Source: Tanypteryx hageni
Taxonomy: Eukaryota > Arthropoda > Insecta > Odonata > Petaluridae
Assembly: GCA_028673005.1 (NCBI GenBank)
Contig: CM054116.1
Span: 26,017,840-26,081,839, forward strand
Reading direction: 5' to 3'
DNA length: 64,000 nt
Below are positions 1 through 12,360 of this stretch, piece by piece; position 1 is the stretch's first letter, and the number at the start of each line of letters is the position of its first letter. The position numbers and the translations under genes are program-made. Below the pieces are notes generated by a model. It made no database searches and was not told the origin of the DNA. It worked only from the letters and a program-made list of their open reading frames with translations.

Positions 1-1055
1 TCTTAATGTAAGCATTAAGACAATTTGAGTTCATTAAACCCTACAATCAACAAATATGCCCTTCATTAAAAACTACAAGAAAAATTTAAACAAGGAAATC
101 GTTATTTTAAAATTGACCATTTTTAAGAAACGGCAATTTAGGATATGGTGAGTTAGCAAGTGTAATCAATCACTCGTACATTGTCGTCTATATAAAGAAT
201 ATACATGGTCGAAGCCGTCTTAAATGGAGTGAGTCCCGTCTCAGAATCTAAAACGAATAATCAGGTGGAAAAATAGTTATTGGCGCAAGTGTAGTTTTCT
301 TTCTAAGAAAGCTTGGTCGGTGTCAAGGGTATTTAACTGCTACCCACTTATTCGACGCGGAACGCTGAATCAATAGATTTTTGATTCTTGATTTACAAAA
401 GTTAAGATCAAGAATTTTAAGATTATTCATCGAAAGACGTGTAGTGAACACGACATCTCAGCCAAAGTGCGGAAGAGTAAATGAAAGAAAATAATTGGTT
501 GCTTCCTTTTATTAATATTTAATGTTCTTTATAATTTGCCGGAGAGATCATTCGCACATAAATTGACCTGTTACGGCAGGTCTCGTTATTAATGAATGGT
601 CAGGTGAATGATGGTGCTTTGGTATTTACAAGTGTTACAAATAACATCTGTCCCTTTTAATTTAACTCAAATATCTGTAAACGTCTTTTTGATTTCTTGT
701 TGAAGTCTAATTTTCCAAAATCTTCTAGATTGGCTGTATTTAACCGAGGGCATGCCACCAGAGGTACGTGAATTGTATGTAAGGGGCACGCGAAAATATT
801 ATCATATCTTATTTTCCCTTAATGCGTGATATCGGATAAAGAAGTTATAAATACAAATAGCCTCATAAAACTTCATAGAAAAGTATTTTCTGGTAAAAGG
901 ATAATAAATTAAACATATTATTTAATTATTTAATAAATAATAATGTAACATAGTGTTACAACAACCAAATGGACAAAGCGAAACCAGCAGAGAAGCCTGA
1001 AGGGGCTAAGAAGCATTGCTGCACCTTATTTTGTTACAAAAACTATTTTTGGAAT

Positions 1056-1058
<3 letters not shown>
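1..1058. other. AT-rich non-coding DNA
   Basis: I see no gene, repeat end or RNA gene here. Short open frames are AT-rich and lack recognisable domains. It could be intergenic or part of a large upstream otp intron. Confidence 0.5.
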
Positions 1059-1103
<45 letters not shown>

Positions 1104-1117
1104 ATATATATATACAT

Positions 1118-1160
<43 letters not shown>
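1059..1160. repeat. CA/TA dinucleotide microsatellite
   Basis: A short CA run passes into TA repeats interrupted by CATA units. The open frame across it encodes only Tyr/Ile/His repeats, so it is not a gene. Confidence 0.95.
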
Positions 1161-1162
<2 letters not shown>

Positions 1163-2845
1163 TATCTGCTGGTTTCGCTTCTATCTTACGGACTCCGGAT
1201 TTTACGGACAGCGTCCGGCAAACCGGGTTTTCTTCGGTCGATTTTCTCTACTAGGAAGTAATCGTTCTAGTCGGTTATTTTCTGTGCTTTTGACATTGTT
1301 TTAATGGACAATTTTTCCTAAGATTCTTGAAAAAATTTTTTACTCTGCACAACTTTTATTGGAAAGGAAATTGTAACGAAAATGAATTATCGATCTCACC
1401 TTACGGTTGAGAGATAATTGACGGTCAAGATGGCGCTTCAGAATCAACAATCGGCGAATTGCCTCCGAAGGCGGCTGCCTTGTATCATCTGGTTTACTCG
1501 ACCATTTTATTGCTAAAGTGATTATCTCCATCATCGAATTGAATTCAATTTTGTGTGACATGTTACTTGTTTGGAAAATCAATCGAAATGACTTTCTAAA
1601 ATGTATTTATCAAATAGATAAAGATTTTCGCACTTGAAAGAAAGCGTACAGTACATCGTTGTTTTTCATAACATATTTTAGTAACTTATATGAACATGAG
1701 CTTTTCGCCTCGATCTTCCTCCATTCATTCCGTAGAATCGAGGGTTGAGTGCATATCTATTTTTAAATATTTGAAATATAATTATAATATTAATTATTAA
1801 AAAACACTCCCTTGAATCTTTCCAAAAGTATATTTAGGTATTTAGTGTCGTAATGGACTAAATAGAAATATATCGCGCTGCTTTCCAGTTATACAGATTT
1901 TCAAACATTTATTGTTTATTTTAACACAAGTGATGTTCATATCATAAATATATATCAAAGCAAGTTTAAAATATGCAACGGGCTACGAGATTATAAAAAA
2001 TGCTCAAAGGGGTACTTCGTGGAAAAAGCTAAATTCCTTGTAACGTAACCAAATCTTCTTCGTCATAGTTTTATTTTTTCCGTAATATGATTCAAGTTAT
2101 TATTTTTAGCATTCCCTAAGCTTTCATGTCTCTGTGAGGAGTTTTCTGTCGTTAAGTACGTATGTGATGGGTCTGCCCGTAATAATTACTTTAGCTCCAG
2201 AAATATGGAAAAAATTCTAAATTTTGGAATCCTCCTTGTCGTTTCTTATGAACTTTATGTCGAACTGAAAATTTTTATGCTTTTTAATGCTCGAAGACCT
2301 TTTCAGAACCGTACAAAAGCGAAACTGACGCCTGTGCAAATCGAGGTAGTTCTCCAAAAAGAAAATCGAAAACGTGCAAAGCAAAACCGTGGAATTCGAG
2401 GAATTAGTGCGCCATCCCGATGTATACCCTTATTAGAACCGTCGAAAGACTCCCAATTACGAAAAGAGTTTTCTCACTCCCGCTCTGGGATATGAAAATA
2501 GAGTAAACATGCTGGTACCTCTCACTTTAGCGGTTGAAATTATTCTTATGGAGCAATTATTTTTCGCCACCCCGCTAAGCAATACTAAGTGCAGGGGCGA
2601 AGCATATTTTCTTTATTAATATTGCCGAACGTTTTGATAGTAATCTCGGCCACCACATCCGCCGTTTTTATTTTTTAGACAAAGCATTTATTGGCCGAAT
2701 CGCGAGTTAGGGACGACGAAATGTTGACGCAATCGAATAGAACAAAACATTATTAATGCAATGGAGGGCGCCATTTTCTCCAGTTAAAAATTTACACTAA
2801 GAGGCGCATCTCCACAATTATGCTGTTCCGCGAGAAGCTTCAGGG
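1161..2845. other. Non-coding DNA, nothing recognised
   Basis: No coding potential or repeat termini were found. The short open frames are chance frames in AT-rich DNA. Confidence 0.5.
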
Positions 2846-3088
2846 CAGGGTTCCCAACCTCGTGCTCGCTAGCATCGCCGTGCATAAAATTGCCTTTCCT
2901 AGCACCACTGATCTAATTTGCTCGTTTGTTTTCTTTCCAAACGTTTCAAAGGGCATAACTAATAACACTGACGTAGGGTTATTCCCATTTGTGATCGTTC
3001 TCACTTTTGTAAAGGTGTAGTGGTGCTCCTTCCATGTCCTTAAGAAACAACTTAGTGCTCGCCTCACCGAAAAGGTTGGGAACTCCTG
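2846..3088. mobile_element. hAT-type MITE with perfect 8-bp target duplication
   Basis: A 243-bp element has inverted ends CAGGGTTCCCAACCT (left) and CAGGAGTTCCCAACCT (right, reverse complement). Both sides carry the same 8-bp direct repeat, CTTCAGGG (2,838-2,845 and 3,089-3,096). An 8-bp duplication with CAG..CTG ends is the hAT signature. There is no transposase, so it is non-autonomous. The perfect duplication suggests a fairly recent insertion. Confidence 0.9.
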
Positions 3089-6000
3089 CTTCAGGGCGTT
3101 ATGTTCTAAGTGTAGCGGAACTCTGCTCTCTTGCGTCTTCCTCACAGTTATTCGGCGAGAATTACCTCAAGTTGAAAATCCTCATCTAACCGGTATTCTG
3201 CCGCCTAGAATGACAGTCCGTCAAAAGCTCTCGGATAAAGATAAAATGTATCCAAGAATTCTTTTTCGTGGATTGAATTCTCGCCGAGACCTTTCTATTC
3301 CATCACAGACACGTCTCAAAACGTCCTCCTTACCTACCTCACCATCTCTTTCGAATATCTCGCTTAGAGGATTTCCTCTCTCACGTCTCCTCTCTCTCTC
3401 TCTCTCTTCCTATTTTCTCTCCTTTCGAGCTCTCTCCCTTTCTGTTTTTCTCCTTCCCTCTCTCGGCAGAGTTCTCTCCGATCGCACAAGAGAGAGAGAT
3501 AATCGGAAACCCAGCTCACGTATGCCTGAGGCTATTCCCCGTAGACGACGTACCTGATATGTAAACTGAGGCGGGATGGGAGAAGTAGGGATGGAAGGAG
3601 GCGAAATATAAAGCATGAGCAGCGCCTCCGTCGATTCTTTTCGGAAACATCGAGACCTTTCTTTTGTTTATCTTCGTTTGATTTTTTCATTATTACTTAA
3701 ACGCTACGTGGAAACGTTTTTGTTCGCTGATTGAAAGGGGTAACTGAGGGCTATTTGCATTCTCTTTAAGACCTTTTCAAAACACACAATGCCGGAGAAA
3801 AACAGCAGTCTACGAGTTAGAGGGTCTTTTTTATGTAAAACGCGTAAAAGCAGCCAAAACGGTACTTTGGGCGAAAGATGCGGAGAGGATTTCTTTTTAT
3901 GGTACGACTTGATAAGTTCCCTTTATCCGTTACATTTAAATTTAAAGCTAATGTGAGAAAGTCATAGGGACGCTCTTGTTTAAGAGTAGATGGCGATTGA
4001 ATTGCGACTGTTGGAGCGGAGCGCAAAATGAATACTGTGTCTTTATGTCCTTTTTCCCGCCTTCGGCATGTTCGACGCAATCCTTAAATGAAATGCTTTC
4101 CCTCAATTACCGACAAACGGTCCGACATGGCCATTCCCTCTGTGTCCTGCTTAACATTCGTCCTTCCCGACGCTTACTTAATAGTTCCTAAACCTTGAAG
4201 TACCCGCCCTGGCCACCGCTCGCCCTCTTTTCTCTCTCTCTCTTTCTTTATGCTCTCTAACACTTGTTTTCTTCGGCGACATTCAAAGCGTCCTCCTTTG
4301 TCTTCTTCTCTTTGTAATGTTCCCGCTCGTTCTCGGCTCTTTTAATCTTCTCTCCTTTCTCCCTTATGTTTTCACTACTTGAGAAAAATTTCATATCAAT
4401 ATTTCAAAAAATAGTTACTTTTTTCACACTAAGGCTTCACGGAATCCGTTTTTTTCCTTTTTGGAGACATTTGACAGTTTATCTTCTCTGCTATTTTCGA
4501 TTTGTATTCATCTTTGAAATCCTACACTTTCCACGTGTTCATTTCAAAGTTTGCAAATGCACAAATTTTTCGCATAATACCTAAGTCGTTATATGGTCTC
4601 GCCAAATGTCGCCCACTATAATTTCTCATATCTCTTTGCATTTGTAGGTTTCAATGAAATTTGTTGATTTAGAAAGCAAACTCATAACGGACTGTATATT
4701 TTATTATATTTTCATGAGTTTCTTTCTTATAATGCCAACTTTCGTCTAATCAAGGCTCTTGGCGACATATTTTGTCATTTTCTATAAAAGTGGCCCTGCT
4801 TCAATTGTTGTTTGTGCTAGATGGGTTCTTTCCACTCTCTTCCGCATTCACTCCATTCTCACCGTTTCTTTTCACAATTTTTTTTCAGTTTTCTCCCTTT
4901 CCAACATCTTTATTCATCGTTTCCTTGTTTCAAGGCTATATTTTTCGTCGACTATTAAGATAAACATACGAGCTTTCTTGTAAAGCAAACTAAGGTTTAG
5001 CGTAGTTTTAAATAAATCCGGAATGTTACCGAAATCTTCGACGACTCGTTTCATTTCATAACCGCTTTGTTCTATGTTTGAATTAAAAGACATTTCTCAG
5101 CAATATTACTTCTTACAGCCAATTCGCTCACCTTTATTATAGTCGGTTCATGCAGCGTGTGTTTAATTACGCTTACAGAACCTAAATCAAAACCACGATA
5201 GTTATCTGCAAGTTTTAGGATGCGTCATTCGTTTACACCGGCATCTTGTTATGTGGACTTGTAATATTTAATTAATTGGTTTGACTTGAATGAAGCGTGG
5301 AAACATGAAAAAATTTAAACCTTGTTCGTTTAACATCGTTAATTTTTTATACCAATTCATTAGGTATTAAAATTTGTCGAACTTATATTTTACGCAAGAA
5401 TTCAGCGCTGATTAGTGGAACAGGGACATCGTTATTGAATGTAAATGGCGCGTAAGTGCAATGCACATTTCTCCTCGCGTGTGTGTGCTTTTTTAGAATT
5501 TACTTGTAAGCTACGCGCACCGCAAATAGGAATCCTATTTAGCCTGCCTTTGACAAATCTCCTCCTGAAAGAAAAGATTCGTGTTGAAAAGGCTTTTCAA
5601 AAATTCTATTTTACATAACACTAAGTTTTAAAAGTCAATCAGAAAGAAAATAAAGAAATGTAAAAATTTTTAAATGTTCTTTATTTTAAAATTCCAATTC
5701 CAATCATCTAAGTGTGCCCATCAGTATTCCACCAAAACACATTTGGAAAGTAAATAATTCAACTCAAAGAGAAACCCATGGATTTCTGTTCCCCACAGGA
5801 TTGTCAAAATAACGCAGGAAAGGTAAACATGAACATTACTTAACACAGTTTATGTGTTGCAATATTTCGTCGAAGATGTGATTCTAATTTTTTGTCTTTT
5901 TGGAGCGATTCTGAAATTTTAACCGGAAAATTCCACAGTCTTCCAATTGATTTAAGTGGTAGTAATTAGGTCTAACAAAATGCAATTGCAGATCAGTATT

Positions 6001-6960
6001 TTTGGTGCACAAAAGTACGGAATTTTTAAATACATGTTAAGATGCATTCTTCGATCTTTCATCCATCCTTTCTCCCTATTTCCCCATATTACCTTCTACA
6101 CTCAATACTATCCAAGAAATTCTTTGGCTATTGCTTTAAGACCTTTCAGGTTTAACCCCTACCGATTAGATACGATTATTTTCTACAAATAGACATCTTT
6201 GTGTATTCCCTCATATGGATAATAGATAGTTCTCTTTCGAATTGTTGATAGAGACGCCAGCGGTAATTACATCGCAATCAAAATTATCCTACTACCATCT
6301 AGCGCCATATTTTGTAAACAAATTTTGTTGTATATATAGACGGTGATGTCAGCGCTGCCAGCAGTAATTTTAACCGCATTTGTTTTGCGCAACAATTTGG
6401 CAATAATAGTACAAGGCGCGTCAATATCCATCCATAGCAACAAATAACAATTTTGTTTGCTTATTGGTTTTTCAATGTAAAAATTATTCAAAATATTTTC
6501 CATTGTGAACGTTATTCAAAGCGTTTAAAATATATTCACGCTTGCATTTGCCTATAGTTACTCTTGAGGATGCTGGTGTCGAAAGGAACTTGTTAAATAC
6601 TATTGCAGTCATATTCATTACTCTGTATGGAGAAAGTCGTTTGCAGGACACATCAGATTTTTTGTGATGTAATCGATTTATTTCCCATTGATTTCAATCT
6701 TCTAAAAAGATATAAGGTTACGTTTATTCTAATATCATTATTGGACTAATGTAGACTTTGTGTCATTCATGCTAGTGCTTTAATAACACTGCACAAGGCA
6801 TACGTATATGCCCTCCTTGGCTGTGAAGCAAATTTCCCTTTCTTAGAGTTCTGGAATGTTTTTCAATGGCGCACGAAAATCGCTTATATAATACATAGTA
6901 TTTGACTTAGGTGTACTCTCGTACTCCCCAAAACTTCGAGGGTGTTGGTTCAATGTTCTT
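3089..6960. other. Non-coding DNA with a TC/GA tract
   Basis: No gene is supported. A CT-rich stretch covers about 3,370-3,475, followed by a GA run near 3,487-3,500. Around 6,240-6,430 two stretches share the words 'gccagc' and 'gtaatt', but no clear element boundary can be drawn. Confidence 0.45.
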
Positions 6961-6964
6961 TCGT

Positions 6965-7135
6965 AAGGTGTCACCGGGTTTGGTTAAGTGGTTAGGAGTT
7001 GGATTCGTTCCATTTTCCTCCCCCGGGTTGGGTAAAGTAGTTGGGGTTGAGTTCGTTCCATTTTCCTTGTTTAGCTACCGGGGTTGGGTAAAGTTGTTGG
7101 GGGTTGATTTCGTTCAATTTACCATATTTATCTAC
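6965..7135. repeat. Three-unit tandem repeat (about 55-60 bp)
   Basis: Three consecutive units each contain a CCGGG(T)TTGG(G)TAAAG core, then a GGGGTTGA-like core, then TTCGTTCCATTTTCC. The units differ by point changes and small indels, so the array is old. No coding function is apparent. Confidence 0.8.
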
Positions 7136-8280
7136 CGTTCACTTTTGTTAACAGCTTTCGTATCTTGCTACCCTTACATTAAAAACAAAAGAATATAAAA
7201 AAGTTAGAGCGTTCAGAAAGTTTGGAGAGTACGATAGTGAACCTATTCCCAGTATTTTACTCATTAGATCCTGTTAAGAGCACTGTCTTAAATAGAGTAA
7301 ATCTTAATATTTCCCAAAAACATGGGTTGGGTTGGGTAATTTTCTCTGCAGGTCTTTCCTCGCTTGTTTTTAATTTACTTGATTATACCAGCGCGAAATC
7401 GTTCAATTCCTTACAATTGAGCGCAACAATTTTCCGCAAGAATAGACAAAAATAAATCATATTACTCCACTCTTTATTACTCCTAACCTTATTGCCGATG
7501 TGCCTTTAACGCTTAGACATAACGGATGTTGATTCTGAATACGGTTAGTGAGATTTTGTAAATTTTACATCAATCATTGAGAGCTAACGGTATAATTAAA
7601 ACAGTATATGGCTACATTACTTCAGAAATCAGTTCATTTGAAAAAATTCTTAAATGAAATTTAACAATCCTAACTGTCATGAGAGGTGTGGTTCTTTTGT
7701 ACTTCTTCTTGGATATTCAACACCTCTAAAACACTCTTTGTTTCTTTCCCGCCGAGAACCGAGTCAAGAAATAAAACAACCCTCTTTCCTTGCGGCGCCA
7801 CTCCTCAAACCACATGCCACCTCTTTTCTTTTCTTAAAAAAATGCTTTCTTTGTTATTTTTAAACTCGTTCACGTCACCTTGGGTCCCTTTTCTCTTCGT
7901 GTCAATAAACTACTCAAATATATGAAATGCTCCAAATTTTAAAGACTTCGCATTCCGAGTTAATTTTCAAAGATCTCCTTTTGGTTTTAGAATCTCAGGC
8001 TATTTCAGCTTCACAAACAGACGGCCAAATTCCTGGGGAAAAAAATATTCCATGCAAATTTGGGAGACATACAGTTATATTTCTTCTGTATCTATTCAAT
8101 GGGTAACGTTTTTCCTCGCTCTCTGTTTCTGTCCTTTCCGAAATCGGCTGACTTTCAAGAATCCCCTCCAGGCCTTCAGGACGCTCACCACCGCACACAG
8201 AACGCGATATTTCAATTTCCCTTGCAAAATATATTCCTCGAGACGAGGCTTCCTCCAAACGCGATGCCCTCTTTTTCCGG
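7136..8280. other. Non-coding DNA, nothing recognised
   Basis: No domain-bearing frame and no repeat termini were seen. The long minus-strand Ser/Pro/Leu frame that enters this stretch from the right is read out of the adjacent purine tract and is not a gene. Confidence 0.45.
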
Positions 8281-9100
8281 GAGAGAGAGAGAGAGAAAGA
8301 GGTAGCGGAAAAAAATTGAAAATCGTTTGCTAAGGTGCGCACGCCGCGGAGAAGGAAGACATTTCGTATGCTAGGAAGGCTGTGGGTCTTGATTGGTCGA
8401 TGGAAAAGGGAAATGGAGAGCGGAACGGTGGGAGGGAGATAGCAGAGGAGAGAGGGAAGTAGGTAGGGAGGTGGAAGGAGGTGGGAGGGGGAAGGAGGGA
8501 GGTGGAAGGAGTTGGGAGGGGGAAGGAGGTGGGATGGAGAAGGAGGAGGGAGGGAGAAGGAGGTGGGAGGGAGAAGGAGGAGGGAGGGGGAAGAAGATGG
8601 GAGGGGGAAGGAGGTGGGAGGGGGAGGGAAGAGGGAGGGGGAAGGAGGAGGGAGGGAGGTGGAAGGAGGAGGGAGGGAGGGAGAAGGAGGAGGAGGGAGG
8701 GAGGGAGAAGGAGGAGGAAGAGGGAGGGAGGAGGGAAGGGAAGGAGGAGGGAGGGAGGTGGGAGGAGGAGGGAGGCAGGGGGAATGAGGCGGGAGGAAGA
8801 AGGCTGGGATGGAGGCGGGGGGAAGGAGGCATGGGGCAGGGACGGAGGGGGAATGGAGTGAGGTGGAAGGAGGAAGTAGGAGGAGGGAGAGGGAGTGGAG
8901 GAGGGGGCGGAGGATGGAGTGGAGGAGGGGGCGGAGGATGGAGTGGAGGAGGGGGAGGGAGGGAAGGACGAATACAGGGGAGTGGGAGGAGGCGAAGACG
9001 AGATTGGCAATATGGAAGGGAGAGGGAGGGAGGGAGAGAAGGGTGAGAGGTTGATAGGAGACGGAGAGAGGAAGAGCAAGAGAAGGGGAGGGAAGAGAGA
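8281..9100. repeat. Polypurine tract / G-rich minisatellite
   Basis: About 800 bp of nearly pure G/A on the + strand is built from irregular GGGAGGGGGAAGGAGGT-like words (period about 17-18 bp). Near 8,890-8,955 a 24-bp unit with a GGAGGGGGCGGAGGATG core is repeated about 2.5 times. Its many runs of three to five G are compatible with G-quadruplex or triplex structure. The long open frames on both strands (Gly/Arg/Glu or Pro/Ser/Leu) follow from base composition and are not genes. Confidence 0.92.
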
Positions 9101-9247
9101 GAAGGCCCACCTAATATCCTCTTTTCATCTCTCTCATAATTTCTTTCGCTTTAATATCTAAATTGCTGTTTTATTCACATTCTCACTTTCGTTGTATCCA
9201 TAACAACGTTTCTACTCCGTAGTCTTTCGCGATCGATTCTTACTTAT

Positions 9248-9388
9248 TCATATTAAATACACAATTAATTCTTTCGCACGTTTCCCACGTGATACGGCAT
9301 CATCCAGATGATCGTATCACGTGCGAAACCGATCGCAAAAATAAAAAATTGTGGAAAAGTACTTATTGTGTATTTAATTTAAATAACA
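9248..9388. repeat. Nested fold-back (palindromic) repeat
   Basis: Outer arms contain ATTAAATACACAATTAA-like sequence (about 9,251-9,268, and its reverse complement about 9,366-9,384). An inner perfect 11-bp arm, CACGTGATACG, lies at 9,286-9,296 with its complement at 9,313-9,323. It could be a small fold-back transposon. No target duplication was resolved. Confidence 0.7.
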
Positions 9389-9829
9389 TTACCTATTTCC
9401 ACGAAGTCACGCCTGACTCGATTAATTAAATTCTTACTTAGTAAAGAATATGGGATGATTTGCGGGCATCGTAAAATCCGATTGCACACTTCGGATTCTA
9501 TCACTGTCTCTTCAGCAGGAACATCTGAAATATTGCTATTCGATCGTGTGACCAACGTACCAAAAGTTGTAAATATTAAAATATCTGGCAATTGTTTATG
9601 AGAGCACTGTGGGATAAATTTCAAGGTAAAAATTACGCTCCGTTATTAATATTCTTATGGAATAAAAAGAATTGATATGCATATTCGCTACCAAGTCAAC
9701 ATTGAAATGTTAAATGGGAAAATATAAAATGCTTATGATAAGAAGTAAATATATTGGGTAGCTAAAGGTGTGCAAGTGGAGTGAGAGATAGGCAAAGGAT
9801 CTCGGACTCGGTGTCCGCGTTCACATGAG

Positions 9830-10290
9830 ACACATGCGGCCCGCGACGTAAATTATTTTCTACTCTATGACCTAAACTTATAGGTATTTACTAAAAAATA
9901 TTTCCCGCGATTATTTGTAAATAATCTAAGATATTTAAGAAATTTGTTGAAGCAGCTGTTTAGAATATAACAGGTTTATTGGTCTTTCCCATTTATAAAA
10001 GCCATTCACATTCGGAGTACAGATGAACGTTCTTCCCTTTCCCAGCGTCTTTTTTGCGTGTCCGCAGGACCAAGCCCTCGAAGCCGAATATGTAGTATTT
10101 TCATAATGAATGTATTTAAGAGCGCATCATAGGGTCCCCCCTAGTGTTATGTAAGGGTACAGTGAATGTCCAAATAATATAAAACGGTATGACGACAGAA
10201 AAAATGGAATGGGGCCCGCGGCTTTGGTTCGTTGCCTTGATGCGGCCCGCGGATTTGCTGTAGGGCCTTCATGCAGCCCGCGCGCCGATG
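9830..10290. repeat. Dispersed repeat with GCGGCCCGCG words
   Basis: Between 10,200 and 10,285 the word GCGGCCCGCG or a close variant recurs with TTTG.TGTAG.GCCTTCATGC between copies. The same arrangement appears at about 39,248-39,296, and one GCGGCCCGCG lies at 9,837. Shared long-word order shows a common dispersed family; its class is unknown. Confidence 0.65.
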
Positions 10291-10384
10291 AGTGCCTGGG
10301 ATTTCTGAGCTACGCTAAGTGACTAAGAGGCACAGTAAGGAAACTAATGAAAATATTTCCGTAAAAACAAAGCACCATTCTTCC

Positions 10385-10915
10385 TCCTTTCCAACCGCCT
10401 CCCTCTCTCACTCCTCCCTCTCCCCTCCATCTCTCTCCTCTCCCTCACTTTCTTCCCCCTCTCTCTTATCCCTCTCTCTCCCCTCCCTCTCCCCTCCATC
10501 TCTCTCCTCTCCCTCAATTTCTTCCCCCTCTCTCTTATCCCTCTCTCTCCCCTCTCTCTCTCTCTTTCCCCTCCTCTCTCTCCTCTCCCACTCTCTCTCC
10601 CCTCCCACTCTCTCTCCCCTCCCACTCTCTCTCCCATCCCGCTCTCTCTCCCCTCCCACTCTCTCTCCCCTCCCACTCTCTCTCCCCTCCCACTCTCTCT
10701 CCCCTCCCACTCTCTCTCCCCTCCCACTCTCTCTCCTCTCCCACTCTCTCTCCCCTCCCACTCTCTCTCCCCTCCCTCTCTCTCTTCCCTCCCTCTCTCT
10801 TTCCCCTCCTCTATCTCCCCTCCCTCTCTCTTCCTCCTCCTCTCTCTTCCCTCCTCTCTTTCCCATCTCTCTATCCTCCTCTCTCTCGCCTACATCTCTC
10901 TCCCCTTCCTCCATA
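10385..10915. repeat. Polypyrimidine tract with a 17-bp minisatellite
   Basis: About 530 bp of C/T on the + strand. From about 10,585 to 10,790 the unit ACTCTCTCTCCCCTCCC (17 bp) repeats about 11 times with a few substitutions. Open frames on both strands (Ser/Leu/Pro; Arg/Glu/Gly) are composition artefacts. Confidence 0.92.
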
Positions 10916-12290
10916 GATCAGCCTCTCTCCTCTTCAGTCTCCCTATCTATTTCCTCTCCAACTCATTTCCTCTTCCGTTCTCTTTTCTCTGCCTATTCTT
11001 TCTTCCTTTACGTTTGTTTTCTCTGAGCATTTGCAATCGCGCCTCCTTTTATGTGCTTTCAGTAATCGTCTTCCTTACACTCCTACTTTACTTTTGGTTT
11101 TTACTTTGTTTACCTAAAATCCTATCTCTACCATTTCATCTCTCTATCCTTTCTACTTTCTCTTAGTCTTTACCTTTATTCGTTTAGTTAGTTCAGTACT
11201 TATGATCTCAATATCGTCAATGCATTTGTTTTACTCTCTGTCTGACTCTTGTCACTAGTCTTTCTATTGCAACCAGTTGGAAGAAATCACTCAAAGCCGT
11301 CAAAATGGCCATCTTTTATTTTACGTTTTTCTTTCCCTCAGGAGAAATGTAATTCTTCTCTTAAAATCATTGGAAGCCCATTTTCTAATCAAATTTTACA
11401 TGCAATGGATTTTTACTTCCTTCCTACTTATTATTTAGACTTTCACCTTAAAGCATTTACTCAGTTCTATAATATTTCTTTAGCTATATTTTTTATTTTT
11501 TTTTCAAATCTATTTCGCCGCATATACAACCACTTTCGTTCTCTTTTTCTCATTTTGGATCACTTCTCTCCTGGTGCTCCTATAATCTTTCACTCCGCAT
11601 CTTTTCTGTGCCACGCACTCTTCGGATGTTCTTCCGCTCTTTTCCCTTTTTGCTTACTCTTCTCATCTCTCTTCCCTCTGCAAATCTGTCTCATCACCTC
11701 CCATTCTCCCAGCGTTCCACTCTCTTTCTCGCAATCTCCTTCCTCCCTCCTGTCTGCCTCCTCCTTTCTAGCTTAGCGCAGCAGCAATCTACCGGCAAAT
11801 CAGTCGTCGGATATATACTACCTATCCATTTATCAAACGGTGGCATCACTTAAGGGAATCCCCTTTCCTCTCTCTCTCCCACACTCCATTTGCGACTTGT
11901 CAAGGTCCTTAACTCCTTCCATCTCTCTTCTTCCTTCTTCCACTCTTTCCCTTCTCGTCTCCGAGCTTCCTTCTCTTTTCTTCTTTCTCGTCCTCTCTTT
12001 TTCATCAGATCCATTTATTTTCCTCTCCCTTATGCGACTTTTCGTGTCCGCAATCTGTTTTACTGATCAATTCGTGAATCTAAATCCGAGTAACGGATTA
12101 ATTTTTGGTTAGAATTAGTGAATATTACTTCCGTAGATAATGAGGAAATTCTAATAAAAACTGTTTGAGAGAATTAAGCAATTGAGGGAAGAATTGCAGA
12201 GTAAATTACATAAGGCGCTATTTCACAAAATAAATAATATTGTGTTCGACCAAAGAGCAACCAAAATTTAAGAAAGAATTCGATATTTAA
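10916..12290. other. T/C-rich non-coding DNA
   Basis: Pyrimidine bias continues to about 12,050. Frames such as 11,249-11,776 encode only Phe/Leu/Ser-rich sequence with no known domain. No gene is supported. Confidence 0.45.
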
Positions 12291-12295
12291 AAAAA

Positions 12296-12360
12296 GCCAC
12301 GCGGAATCGAACCCTTGAGTTTTGAAATCCGAAGCGCAATTCACTACACCAACGTTTCAT
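12296..12360 (-). repeat. tRNA-like sequence (SINE head or tRNA pseudogene)
   Basis: The minus strand reads TTGGTGTAGTGAATTGCGC (A-box-like), then GGGTTCGATTCC, which contains a canonical B box. The 5' acceptor strand does not pair with the 3' GCGTGGC end, so a functional tRNA is unlikely. A SINE head or degraded tRNA copy fits best. Confidence 0.6.

Noticed and set aside
7995..9110. 371-codon Ser/Pro/Leu-rich open frame on the minus strand
   Set aside because: It lies in a polypurine/polypyrimidine minisatellite; all frames on both strands are open there because of base composition, and no domain is present.
10319..11026. 235-codon Ser/Pro/Leu frame and antisense Arg/Glu/Gly frames
   Set aside because: Translation of the CT-rich minisatellite; repeats at DNA level explain it fully.
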